Position numbers and translations under genes: made by a program. From Conidiobolus incongruus B7586 (Eukaryota > Entomophthoromycota > Entomophthoromycetes > Entomophthorales > Conidiobolaceae): a DNA stretch of 34,844 nt. Each line of letters begins with the position of its first letter. Position 1 is the stretch's first letter. Positions 12,655 through 23,573 of the stretch are shown piece after piece. Below the pieces are notes generated by a model. That model did not search any database and had not been told where the DNA came from. It saw nothing but the letters and a program-made list of their open reading frames with translations. The DNA is taken from positions 1 to 34,844 of the forward strand of contig JNEM01016053.1 of assembly GCA_000697335.1 (NCBI GenBank), in the 5' to 3' direction.

Positions 12655-13070
12655 TAATCACTCAACCTGATTATTTCATCATTTTTTTCTACCTTATTGC
12701 GCATTCCAATTACTACAATTTGACTTGACAATCAAAACAAATAAAGTGCGAATTCATTTTATTTAAATTCATTATTTGAAGAACTACATTATAAATATTG
12801 TGTTCACATCAACAATTAAAATAATACTAATCATATAAAAGGTTAAACAATATTGAAAACTTCACTAATAATTATACATTAAAATTTATTCAATTTCAAT
12901 TTATATTATAGATGAATCAAGTGAATGATATCTGAGTTTGAAATTATGTAGTTTAGAGCTGTGCAAATATTTAAAATTATGATCATTTATATTGGTAGCA
13001 ATCATAAAATAATATAGTCATTGACTCTAGGATGAAAAATGTAGCGATAGTATAAAAATTGAGGAAAAAT
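12655..13070. terminator. Convergent 3' spacer between epimerase and TFIIF alpha genes
   Basis: The epimerase (+) and TFIIF alpha (-) genes point towards each other here, so both transcripts should end in this 416-base stretch. AATAAA at 12740-12745 suits the plus-strand gene. No gene is seen in between. Confidence 0.5.
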
Positions 13071-14891
13071 TTACTGTTTGAAACGGTCTTGCAGGTAGAA
13101 GCGCTTATCTTGCGTGAATTTACACACAACGTTTAAGATCTCCAAAATTTTGCCGGTTCGAGCGCTCACTTGTTCGCGGGTCATATTAGGCTGGTTCTTA
13201 ACGAGTGGTTTGAAGGCTCTGAATAAAATTTTAACATCGCAGGGATGATTGAGGTCGAATTTTTGAAGAAATTTGATGATTTCTTCTTGGGAGAGACTTT
13301 GGGGGATGTAGTGGGGTTGCTCGTGAGATTGAGATGATGTGTGCTTAGTTTGAGCATGCTGCTGTCCAGGAACTTCGTTGATGTGAGTGACCTGAGCAAG
13401 GGGAGATGGACGATGGGGAGCATAGGGATTTTTAGGGTCAGCGTGTCTTTGCTTAACCTTATTCTTATCAACAGGCTTAGGTGATTTGGATGATGAAGGC
13501 GAAGATGGGCTCATTTGTTGTTGAGAGAGTGACTGAGGTGATGCAGGACGAGGAGATGTTCCATTGGGTGAATTTGGACCAGAACTGGGAGAATTTGGAC
13601 TACTTCCTTTGCCATTACCATTGGATTGCATCTTTTGACGAGCAGCGTAAGCCTTGGCAGATAATTCCTCAGCCTTGGAGGCCCATTTCTTGCTGTTGAT
13701 ATCTTCTTCTTGATCGTCGTTATCGTCTTCCTCATCATCTGATGATAAGAAGGGAACCTCATCTTCATCAGAAGAAATATCATCGTCAGAAGCCTGAGAT
13801 TGACTGGCTTTTTTAGCAATTTTCTTGACCTTTTTACTTGATTTAGATACTTTAGTTTGCTTTTTAGGAGACTCATCTTCATCGTCATCATCAATTTGAA
13901 GCTGACTTCTTTTGATCTTTCGTTCAGTTTCCTTATTCTCTTCATTATCAGCGCCCAACTCAGGAATAGCTTCGTCATCGTCTTGGAAATCTTCTTCATA
14001 GTCCAATTCGTCAATATCACCCTTGACCATACTCTTTTTTGAAGATACAGAATCAGTTAATTTCATACCAGGACCCTTGTAAGCACCACCTTCTTCTTCA
14101 AGTAACTTGTCTTGCTCGGATTTCTTCTTATCCTTTTGACGCAAAAACCAACGATCCATTTCAACATTCTTTTTCTGCTTAGAAAATTCTTCAATCTCCT
14201 CAGCAGTCATGGGAGTGAAAGGAAGACGTTTGTCAAAGCGATAGTGAAACATGAGAGGAGTTACGCTAAAACCATTTTTGAAAGGTTCGAGAACCACATA
14301 TTTACACCTTTCTGTACCCAAAAAGTTACTTTCAAAGTGATTCACGTCGTCTTTATCGGATAAGACCCAAGGACGAGATTCCCTTTCTCTGGTTCGTCTT
14401 GCCTCTGGATCCTGCTCGTAAATTTGCTTTGTTCGCTTTTTAAATAGCATCTTTTTATTGCGCACACCACCTCCGATTGGCGCAATATTAGCGGTATTAG
14501 GAGTATTGTGGGTTTTATAAATGGAATCATCGTCATCTTCGGCGAGATCAGTGATTTTTTTACGTTCTAATGTGACTGGAGGTACAAATTTCTTTAAATC
14601 AACATCATTGCGACTGAAACGCAAATAGTGATGGGGTCGGGACTGTCCTGAAAAGTAGAGAGGCGTCTTTTTGTATCGACCTCTGGGTAGCTGCGAGGGC
14701 TTTGCACTCACCAACAATTTGGCATTTGGATCAGGCTCGAAACGTTTAGAATCCCCATGAACTGATACTGGTAAAGATCTTGGGTTCATATTGAAAATAC
14801 CACCATAGTCTTCCTTCTTGCGAGGAGGAGGTACACCATATTTGGCTTGAGCTTTACGTTTAGCTTCTTCCGATTTGTTATTTTGACTCAT
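13071..14891 (-). CDS. TFG1: Transcription initiation factor IIF alpha subunit (RAP74/Tfg1)
   Basis: TFIIF alpha pairs with TFIIF beta, escorts RNA polymerase II to the promoter and supports initiation and elongation in the nucleus. The gene is a single exon of 606 residues. The N-terminal dimerisation barrel is seen in RPWVLSDKDDVNHFESNFLG and KNGFSVTPLMFHYRF (about 173-219). The acidic linker has the typical DELDYEEDFQDDDE (about 294-307), followed by Lys- and Asp/Glu-rich low-complexity blocks (about 330-400) and a Ser/Pro-rich region (about 430-475) with repeated SP sites that could be phosphorylated. The C-terminal winged helix, which in this family contacts the CTD phosphatase FCP1 or TFIIB, spans about 535-606 (LSQEEIIKFLQKF to the end). 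It lies tail to tail with the epimerase gene. Confidence 0.9.
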   Translation of the reverse strand: MSQNNKSEEAKRKAQAKYGVPPPRKKEDYGGIFNMNPRSLPVSVHGDSKRFEPDPNAKLLVSAKPSQLPRGRYKKTPLYFSGQSRPHHYLRFSRNDVDLKKFVPPVTLERKKITDLAEDDDDSIYKTHNTPNTANIAPIGGGVRNKKMLFKKRTKQIYEQDPEARRTRERESRPWVLSDKDDVNHFESNFLGTERCKYVVLEPFKNGFSVTPLMFHYRFDKRLPFTPMTAEEIEEFSKQKKNVEMDRWFLRQKDKKKSEQDKLLEEEGGAYKGPGMKLTDSVSSKKSMVKGDIDELDYEEDFQDDDEAIPELGADNEENKETERKIKRSQLQIDDDDEDESPKKQTKVSKSSKKVKKIAKKASQSQASDDDISSDEDEVPFLSSDDEEDDNDDQEEDINSKKWASKAEELSAKAYAARQKMQSNGNGKGSSPNSPSSGPNSPNGTSPRPASPQSLSQQQMSPSSPSSSKSPKPVDKNKVKQRHADPKNPYAPHRPSPLAQVTHINEVPGQQHAQTKHTSSQSHEQPHYIPQSLSQEEIIKFLQKFDLNHPCDVKILFRAFKPLVKNQPNMTREQVSARTGKILEILNVVCKFTQDKRFYLQDRFKQ

Positions 14892-17158
14892 TGTATAATT
14901 AAAATAGATGAAAGAGCACTGGTATTAACAATAATCAACTATTAATTGAAGAATTATTATAATTAGTAAAGTTCTAATAACAAGATGCAATTAACGATAA
15001 AAATATTAGGCAAATATAGTAACAAGACAACATGGTCACTTAAGTTTTAATAAATTATGAAAACAAAAAAATAATTTAAAATTAAATACAAGTTTAAGTT
15101 TCAAAATATTTAGTTAACTCATTTTAATTAAACATACAGAGTTTGAAAATAGGTAACGAACCTATAATAAAAGGAATATAAATTTATAAAATATGCAATG
15201 ATAACAAGTTATTTGATTATTTTATAAGTATATTTTAAGGAAGGTTACTCAAATTAAAAATAAAAATTCAAAAACTTACCAAATTGACAAATGGTATCTA
15301 AATGCTAAATTTATAGTAAAGAATAAAATAATAATGTTAAAATTAGAGAAAATGCAACGAAATAGAGAATAAAAATACTAGATAGATAAAATATGATAAT
15401 GGATGAATACTTTTATAGTGTTATTAATTTTATAATAAAATTTCTCAATCAATAGGTGAATTTAATTTGATTGAGAAGGTGAAATAAGACAAAGAGTAAT
15501 TATTTTGGAATGGAATTTGTTGGATTAAAATAGTCAATTCAATTTCTTATTTTCAGTCAAATCCCATAGAACTTAAATAACTGAAATCAAAATATAATAA
15601 GGTGAATTAAATGGATTAAATTTTCCACTTATTATTTACACAAAATAAAATAGCTTATTCTTAATTGTATTTTAATAATCTATTCATTATACAATTCCTT
15701 TTTATACCATTGACGTTGTATATATTTTTGATATATATATATATATATAAATTGTTATTTATTAAATTAATATAGTAACAATATAATTGACTTGATTAAC
15801 ATTATTCAATACAATTGCCAATTAAACATTTGTTATCAATCCTAGTATATTTCATCTATAGTATATTGTTATCATAAGAATCTACAATAAATATCTATTA
15901 TCAAATGTGAAACCATACAATATTTCAAAAAATACATCAAACATCAAAGGCCAAATATTTTATTAAATATAATTAATATAAATCTTATTAGTATACAATG
16001 ATTGATAAGTATAGCACGTCAAGCTTATTTTAATATCAGTAAACTCTATTACAACATATTGAACATATTCTAGAAAAATATTATTACTGATATTGAAATT
16101 AAATAAATATGGTTTTTGATATTGCAAAAGCATATTTCATTTACCAAAAAACTTAATTGAATTGTCTATACCCAGGACCAACTATACTAAACTTAATTCA
16201 ATGGGTTTAATTTTGAGTGAAAATTGATTGCATGGTACATAATTTCTAATATATATTGTTAAACAACAATTCAATGAATCAGTTATAGAGTATTGAATAA
16301 CAGAAAATTCCCAATATTTAATATAGTTGATATTTTAAAAATCAAGTTAAAAATGATTATCTATTTGAAGTTTTAATTATTAACTTAAAGGTAATGATAT
16401 TCCTAACAAAAATGTTGAAGTTCGGTCTAGTTTCAATTTAATTCAATATATATTCAATATATAACAATAATATAATTCAAATAAATATTATTAGTCGATA
16501 TTAATAACTGTTAAAATATTGGTCTAACTGAGTAAAATATAATTATATTGCATATTATGATCTATTAGCTATTCATTTTGTTGCATGTTCTATAGATTTT
16601 GAAATAGAAATTCAACAGTTATGAAATGATTAAAAATTTGAACTAATATTAATATTTTAAGTTTCAAACCGGGATCTACAACTAATAGTTATCATATTTG
16701 TATATATTTTTCATATTTACAAAACATTATTGAAAATCAAAATTATATCAATTAGAAATTTTCAACTTACAATGTATAATAATAGAATGTTTAAATTTTA
16801 TTGTCCGTTGGTATGCTGCCAATTTGAAAATATTTTCAAATCAAATGATAGTGGAATGTTGATTGAAAAAATAAAATTTACTCATAGTAGTCCTCAATTT
16901 GTCGAAATAGAATTTTTACTCATTCACACTAATTACAAATAAGACTACAATTAGTACTAGATATTAGAAATATTAATAATAAAAACTAAAGATTATGGCT
17001 ATGAAAAATGAAATGATAGTAGACTTTGATAAAGTATAATTAAAGTGGTAATCCGATGGTTACTTATAATTCAAACCTTAGATGTCCTTTTTCGATTACT
17101 AATAAATAAACCCAGACTTAAATGTTGGCTTCGGAAGTGAGAGTAGATAGTAATTCTT
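14892..17158. other. AT-rich intergenic region
   Basis: About 2.3 kb of low-GC DNA between two minus-strand genes. The part next to 14892 should contain the TFIIF alpha promoter. An (AT)n tract lies near 15727-15750. A 54-codon frame from an ATG near 16772 to a stop at 16942 (+) reads somewhat like protein (IEKIKFTHSSPQFVEIEFLL) but has no recognisable family or exon partners. I see nothing else I can support. Confidence 0.55.
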
Positions 17159-17742
17159 TTACTGTATTATGCACGAACATTTGGGAGCAGTCTCGGAAGC
17201 TTTGGAAGGTACTAGAAGTATGATTTTTTAGTAAAATAACTAATGGCAACCAATTTGTGAACTTACCAACACCTCTCAACTCCCCAACGGATTGTTTACT
17301 AATATTCAAGTGGACAATAGTATTATCGCTATGTGAAATTTTATAGCCTAAATCAAATCATTAGCAATATATAAATGAACAAAAGCTAGAATTCACTTTG
17401 CAACGTTGCACCGTCATCCAAAAACTTTCCCAAATAAACCAGTCTCAAAGCATTTAACTGTTCCGGTTTTTCTGGAAAGTCTACATTTCAATCAATGAAA
17501 AGCAATTAAAAAAGAAAAATAAATAAAATACTATCTGGCCAGTTGGCGAATATTAAATGTCGAAACTCCAAAACGGTTGAAGATAAACTCACATGCATTT
17601 TGGCGCGTTCACCAGATACTAACAATAGGGTAATAGTACTCAACTCCTCCGGATGTCCTGGGGAAGTGGTAGTGGTAGTATTGGAGGTCGAGGTATTTAA
17701 CGTTTGAATAGGAATAGATTCGTTGCCTGCTTCAACATCCAT
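17159..17742 (-). CDS. UBL3: Membrane-anchored ubiquitin-fold protein (UBL3/MUB type) with CaaX box
   Basis: UBL3/MUB proteins carry a ubiquitin fold that is not conjugated; they are lipid-anchored to membranes and in other organisms recruit E2 enzymes or sort cargo. Four minus-strand exons join in frame: 17742-17532, 17480-17397, 17347-17267 and 17211-17159; the introns (51, 49 and 55 nt) all have GT...AG ends. The product is 142 residues. After a Ser/Thr-rich tail (1 to about 34), the fold shows ITLLLVSGERAKMHVSLS (about 37-54), FANWPDNFPEKPEQLNALRL, then VYLGKFLDDGATLQSYKI (about 85-102) and NTIVHLNIS, in the order and spacing of animal UBL3. It ends KCSCIIQ: C139-I-I-Q is a CaaX prenylation box (the final Gln favours farnesyl), and C137 could be palmitoylated. 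The CaaX box appears only once the last intron is removed. The gene shares its upstream region with APC11. Confidence 0.88.
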
Positions 17743-18112
17743 GATTATTATTATACAATACTAATTTAATTAATAAAAAAATAAGAGAGGGGATGGATAA
17801 TTGGATTAAACAAACTAAAGTTGAGTTGATAAACATTGTGAAGAGAATTGACCAAAATGTTATAGTTTCAATTAACTTAATTTAGTTAATAGTCATTAAT
17901 TGAAGCCAGTTTATGACTATGGAATGATAAGATTTGAGGCACTATTTGATTGGTAATTTGAAAATGTTTGTTGGTAATATTCTCATTTTGTTAATTTCCA
18001 AATTAATCAATTATTCAAAATTATTTCTAATTATCCCATAAAATAATTTAATTAAACACAATTTAAAATTGATATTCAGTAACCTTTAAAAAAATCAAAA
18101 ACATTTTTAAAT
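17743..18112. promoter_or_regulatory. Shared divergent promoter of UBL3 and APC11
   Basis: A 370-base gap separates the divergent starts of the UBL3 and APC11 genes, so both promoters must lie here. ATTGG, the reverse of a CCAAT box, occurs at about 17949. No convincing TATA box or other gene is visible. Co-regulation is possible but is not shown by the sequence. Confidence 0.5.
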
Positions 18113-18394
18113 ATGAAAATAAATATCAAAAGTATTCAAGCTGTTGCAGAATGGAGATGGAAAGTAGATGGAAATATATACTCTGCGGAAGAAGATAGAG
18201 TATGTGGTATTTGTAATTTTTACTTTGATTTGGCATGCCCTAATTGTGAGGCACCTGGTGTTTCTTGTGGACTGCTTGAAGGCAAGTGTGGCCATGTGTT
18301 CCATCATCACTGCATTGATAAGTGGCTCAATTCGGATCATGGTAAGGGTAAGTGTCCCTTAGATAGAAATGAGTGGGAAAATGCTACACAGTGA
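18113..18394 (+). CDS. APC11: Anaphase-promoting complex subunit 11 (RING-H2 E3)
   Basis: APC11 is the catalytic RING subunit of the anaphase-promoting complex; it docks the E2 that ubiquitinates securin and cyclins in the nucleus. This single exon of 93 residues starts MKINIKSIQAVAEWRW, matching the family's N-terminal strand that binds the cullin subunit APC2. The zinc ligands run C31-GI-C34, C42-PN-C45, C52, C59, H61, H64, C67 and C81. The APC11 signatures CPNCEAPGVSC and GKCGHVFHHHCIDKWL are clear. The last ligand position is unusual: APC11 normally ends CPMCRQEW, but here it is CPLDRNEW, with Asp84 for Cys. Rbx1/Roc1 has just this CPLD form and uses the Asp to bind zinc, so the domain is probably still functional. 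The rest of the protein fits APC11 better than Rbx1. Confidence 0.88.
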   Translation: MKINIKSIQAVAEWRWKVDGNIYSAEEDRVCGICNFYFDLACPNCEAPGVSCGLLEGKCGHVFHHHCIDKWLNSDHGKGKCPLDRNEWENATQ

Positions 18395-20421
18395 CTGTTC
18401 CTATCAAATCATTTTTAATATCCTGTATATAGCTTGATTTTGATTTGTTCATCGTTAGAATCTATCTATCAATCAATTTTCCCGTCATCAGTAATTTATT
18501 TTCTTATTCCTCTATCTTCAGAAAGTATTAGTCAAGAATTGATTATATTTATTAATAATGAATCAATCTATTGACTTGGAAAAATGAATATTCAATATCG
18601 ATTATAAAAATAAAAATATCATTAATAGTAAAATTAAAAAATCCCATAAAAACTAGTACTATTTAATAATTTAATCAAATCTGATTATATTAACTATTTA
18701 TTGTAAACAATAGGAATAAAGAATTAATCCTATTGAATCAAATATGAGTTGAGATTTGTCTTGATATAATTTTAATTTTTTAAAATAATTAATTATAGGA
18801 AATTTGAATATAAATATTAATTTGATTGAAAAATGTTAGAATTTTGTGTTCACTAGATATATTCATGAAGATTTTAATAAATTTTGAGTTCAAATATATG
18901 AAATAGAAAATGAATTTAATATTTAATATCCAATATATTCATTTTTATTTTGAAATTTTACTTATATATTGAAAATTAACTTAAATATTAATTATATCAA
19001 GTAACAATAGTAACATAATAGTTTTAATATAATTGAATTATTATTGAAGATTTTATTTATCAAGTAATAAAAATAATATAATATTATAATGAAATTTCGA
19101 GAGGGATATGGGATATGATTCTATCAAAACCTTTTGCTGCATTTAGTAAACAATTTGTCTTGTTCAAAATTTTCTATTATATGTAATAATAAACTTGATT
19201 CTAAACGTTTTTAAAAATTACAAATTATTATTGTTTTTGTTTTGAAAATCAAAATATTATGATATTTTTTAATTAATCAAACTAGTAATAAAATGGTGAT
19301 GAGATTTGAAATCTAGTTAACATTTCTCATTATATAAGAATATTATCGTTAAATACAATCAACATCTTATGGGATAATATGCTGCCATCAACTTTAAATT
19401 ATTAATGATGCCCAGTAAACTTGTAATATATAGGATATTGGATTTGTACGATTGAAATTTTTTATTATCAATAATAATTTCTACTATATTTGATTTTCAT
19501 TAATATATAATATTGGGTAGTTGAATTTTGATTTTTATCCAAAAATTCATAATGTACATATACTTGTTTTAATTAATCAAGTTATTGAGTTACTGTCATT
19601 AATGTAATAAAAATAATTATATTTCGTTTCCTATGTTGTGAAAAATAGTATACATTTTGTAATTAGTATTGTTTTTGATTTGAAAAGTAAACGAGTCGAA
19701 ATATTTCAAAAAAAAATCAAAAATATGAATTGATTCGAATTAAAATGTAATTATATTGAAATAGCTCTTAGATAGAGATTTAACTCTATTTTAGTCAATA
19801 TACTCAAATCATATTTTGTGATCGATTTATATAATTATTTGTTAAATATTTTGAAATAATATTTAAATTCTTTTTGTCGTGCCAATATTTTGCAAATTTA
19901 GTAACGTTTGAAATGAAAACATAAAATTCTCTCCAGAGGAGAATATAATAACTTGTTTTCTATTGAATAAAATTTCATATATAATATTTAAATAAAACTG
20001 AATTTTTTTGGAAATATCCAACAAAATTTTGCTATATCATTATAGACTTGTTATATAATCCACCAATTATGAACCAAAATTTTCAGTTTATGAGATTCTA
20101 AAATTTATTGAAATTTATAAAAATCAATATATATATTCGTGATCCCAAAGTATATAGAAAATTTACAAACAGTGAATTTATTTATAACTCAATAAGTATT
20201 ATTTTAAACATATAAAATTTCTTTATTCTTGTAACCATAAGACTAATAGTTGTTCAAAATCAAATCCAGTCTGAAAATTTATTACTTAGTTAAGTCATTG
20301 TTGGATAATAATCTATCATTTCTGACTAATAATAAGGGTTCTCAAATGATTTCATATTCAAAAAAGACAAAGCTCACAGTATCTTTTAAAAGCAAAACTT
20401 GTCAAAAAACTTATTTCTTAC

Positions 20422-20470
20422 CTGTTTTCTCTTGATTATTATTCTCTCCATCCTTAGCATTGTCCACCAT
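20422..20470 (-). other. Possible first exon of a small divergent gene
   Basis: On the minus strand an ATG at 20470 opens MVDNAKDGENNNQEKT and runs straight into the strong splice donor CAG|GTAAGAAATAAG at 20421. GC is higher than in the surroundings. A possible acceptor after TTTTAAAAG would continue DTVSFVFFEYEII before a stop, giving only about 29 residues; a later acceptor gives a similar short end. The start would be divergent from the Tvp15-like gene, 213 bases away. No family is recognised and no longer exon chain could be built. Confidence 0.2.
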
Positions 20471-20604
20471 TACATTAATATGACATCATCTCAAATTTTA
20501 GCATATCAGTTATATTAATTAATTTCAAGATTTTTTTTTACAAATTTGGTAAAAAAAACTTGATTTATTTAATTTTGTATGTCTGAATTATTGAAATTAT
20601 AGAG

Positions 20605-20612
20605 TATAAATA
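20605..20612 (+). promoter_or_regulatory. TATA box of the Tvp15-like gene
   Basis: TATAAATA sits 78 nt before the ATG in slightly GC-richer context (GAGTATAAATAGGC), a plausible core promoter spacing for a short leader. Confidence 0.45.
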
Positions 20613-20682
20613 GGCAATGTTTTCGTTTCAGTTAATTAACTTTACTCATCAATAAAAATATAATAATAATAAATTGAGAACA

Positions 20683-21057
20683 ATGCAGATACCATTACCA
20701 GTATTTCGAGTATTAAATATCATTGCCGGTTTACTATTAATCATTATAGGTGTAATAAGATGTATTGAAATATCTTTCTCCAATATTATTTTAGGAATCT
20801 ATGCCATCGTATTCGGTTTAGTAGTATGTGCACTTGAATTCAATGTTCCAGAACCTATATCCAAGTACTGTAACTTTCTTCTAGTGCCTCTCGGTAGGGG
20901 TTTATTTTACATTTTCTTATGCGCTCTCGTCCTTGGCCCTTACTGGTACGGAATTGCTACCACTATATTCCTCTTCGTCTTGGGTATTATTTATATTGCC
21001 TTGTCGTTTGTTGCTCCTCAACCTATCACTCATGGAGGTGCTACATCCGTTGTTTAA
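20683..21057 (+). CDS. TVP15: Tvp15-like Golgi membrane protein (COPI-associated family)
   Basis: Proteins of the COPI-associated (Tvp15) family are small four-helix proteins of late Golgi vesicles; their exact role is unsettled. The open frame extends upstream to a TTG, but the first ATG at 20683 gives 124 residues and follows a TATA box. Four hydrophobic helices are visible at about 7-25, 34-52, 73-90 and 92-110. Family features are a start like FRVLNIIAGLLLIIIGVIR, ILGIYAIVFGLVVCALEF at the end of helix 2, and LGRGLFYIFLCALVLGPYWY leading through helix 3. The C-terminal tail is short and polar (PQPITHGGATSVV). It is a single exon, with AATAAA at 21091, 34 nt after the stop. Confidence 0.75.
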   Translation: MQIPLPVFRVLNIIAGLLLIIIGVIRCIEISFSNIILGIYAIVFGLVVCALEFNVPEPISKYCNFLLVPLGRGLFYIFLCALVLGPYWYGIATTIFLFVLGIIYIALSFVAPQPITHGGATSVV

Positions 21058-23573
21058 TTAAATAACTTAATATCTTAATACTTACCTGTGAATAAAGTAA
21101 ATAAGCTTTGAGATTTTTATAAAGGGTATTTATATTTTTAAACTGTCTAAAATTAGGTCATAGTTACTGTTATATGGTAATATCTAATTCTTTTAATATA
21201 TTTTGTGTTTCTTGGTAATGTATAATTCTATGATATTTCAAGATTGGTTAATTTCAATCATCATGCGCAAAATAATTAGATCAAACCTCCTACATCCCTT
21301 TACAAATCTTGTTGACTGCGAATTTAATAATTCAATTTTGAAACTGAAACCACAAATGCCTTAATTTAGATATTATTCATTGATTATGCTTAATCAAACT
21401 TTATAATTTATATCAACTTAAAATTACTGAATTGTAATTTTCATTAAAATGTTCATCATTTTTTCTATATAATTCTGATCTATATAGAATGATTTGGGTT
21501 AATTATAAAATTTTATACTTTTATCAATTAACAATTTTTTAGTATAAAAATAGCCATAAGATAAACAACGCTGAAATATTATTATCATTAACAGTGCATT
21601 AAATTTCACAGAATATTAGATACAGATCAATAATAATATAGTGAAAAACATATTTTAATTGACAATTAACAAATTTATATTTTAATATATAAGTTACTTT
21701 AATTAGTTGGATAAATTGAATACTTGATTCATTTAATAATGCAAACATTTGTTCAAGTTGAATAAAAATATATTGTTTTTAGTTTAATTCTCACCTAATA
21801 TATTATTTATTTTGTACTTATTGATAATTTGTACCAAAAATTAATGTTTATGATTAATTTCATTATGTTGTTTATTGATTTATATTTATGTATATTATAA
21901 AATTTGCAAAACTAGATTTTAATATTTGAAGAATAAAAGATAACTATAGTATACCGATAATTCAAAAATTTTTCATTAATAATATACTTAATGTCATATA
22001 ACTTCTTAAAAAATATTGAAAATTTGAATCAAATAGATAAATCTTATAGAAATAAACTATATGAACCATAATTTGTAGGGTACAATCTTACGCTAAAAAC
22101 ATAAACTATCCATTTGTATTGATTATCACTCAAGCTTTAGTATTTATATAAATTTGAAATATTCCTTACTAAAATGATTAATATATATATTTATGAAATA
22201 GTGTTTTCAATATATATCTATTCAATACAAGTGTTTAAAATATTTCATTAAAAAATCTATATATAATTTCTAATAGCTTTAGAACGTTGCCTAATACACC
22301 AATATGATTTTTTGATATAACTTGATTATAGTGATTTAAACGTATTAGGTTACTTATATTTTTAATTATACATATTTTTTATATTATATTTATTGAAATC
22401 TTATCCAAGTTATAATAATGATTTTTTACTAATATATATAATTAGCAAATTAATGTAAATAGAAATAATTGGAATTTGACAAAATAAAATATTTTAATGA
22501 TATGAATAAAGTTAATACTTTAGAGAAATAGAATAAGATGGAATTACTAAAAATATTCACAACACCCTAATAAAAGACTAAAAATATTATTACAATATAC
22601 CAAAATATCTTATCCGATTCTTTGTTTATTTCTAATTAATAGAAAAGGCCAAATAATCATTAATATTATATATACAATTCGAGTATTAATTCGTATATTA
22701 CGCAAAAACCACATTTATTTTATTTATTATGCGACATTTACGAGATATACAGTTACGAAAAAGATTCAAAGTATGATTATTAGTAACATATACCATATAT
22801 ATATCTAAATAAATTTTAGTAAAATTATCAAATTATATTAGTCATATCTAGAAATATGTTTTAGACTTATTAATAATTATCCATTTAAGAAAGATTATAA
22901 GGTCAAAATCTATCACACTTCTAAATATAAAATTTTATCAACTATATCAATTATAAAATTGATCGGACATATATGATAAAATTTTAATTTTGAAGAATAA
23001 ATAAAAATTAATAATATATTATTCCAGAGTTTACCGAGTTAATAATTTTAACACATTTCTATTTAAAATTTAAATAGGAAAAAATTTTGATATACAATAT
23101 TAAATACATTATATACTTCAAATTACATTATAATAAGATTGGAGTTTTAATACGATATTAATTAATAGCTCTTATTTTAGTTTTGTCATATGTATTTAAA
23201 AGACATGTAATATTTAGTTATTTTATTCGAAATTAAATAAAAATATCAATATAAATTTAAATACATAGAATTTTTTGTAAAAATAATAATTTAAACAATT
23301 AGTATATAATATGGTTATATGGTATAATTTGAGAGTATTTTTTTTTTCAAGTTACAAATATCAATATATATCTGAGAAACTTTTCACATTGCAAATTTCA
23401 ACAAATATCCATATGTCATATTCATAAATTATTAAATTTGATTCAAAATAAAGTAATTCTAAGAGTAGGTATATATTGTATTTGTTATTAAAAATTAATT
23501 TATTTAAATATAATCTAAATACTATATTGTAATTCAACTAAACAGAATGACTTTACTCTAACCGAGTCTTTAA
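21058..23573. other. AT-rich intergenic region
   Basis: About 2.5 kb between the Tvp15-like gene (+) and the repeat precursor (-), so both transcripts end here. AATAAA at 21091 suits the first. A slightly GC-richer patch at 21241-21360 has a 40-codon open stretch on the minus strand (LLNSQSTRFVKGCRRFDL) with no ATG at its head and no known family. The remainder is featureless AT-rich DNA. Confidence 0.55.

Larger units (their letters stand above)
18395..20682. other. AT-rich intergenic region
   Basis: About 2.3 kb of low-GC DNA after APC11. Nothing recognisable is seen until the last ~250 bases, where a possible minus-strand first exon (20422-20470) and the TATA box of the next gene (20605) lie. 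The 61-codon frame at 20250-20435 is Lys/Ser-rich, has no ATG-led family match and looks like chance. Confidence 0.55.

Noticed and set aside
13511-14020. 169-codon second-frame minus-strand ORF within TFIIF alpha
   Set aside because: Shadow of the low-complexity acidic and lysine-rich coding region, rich in Met, Lys and Leu only because of the frame shift.
16772-16942. 54-codon ORF in the TFIIF-UBL3 spacer
   Set aside because: Mixed composition is mildly protein-like, but there is no family match, no splice partners and low GC; not enough to call a gene.
21241-21360. 40-codon minus-strand open stretch after the Tvp15-like gene
   Set aside because: No start codon at its head, no splice partners and no recognisable family.
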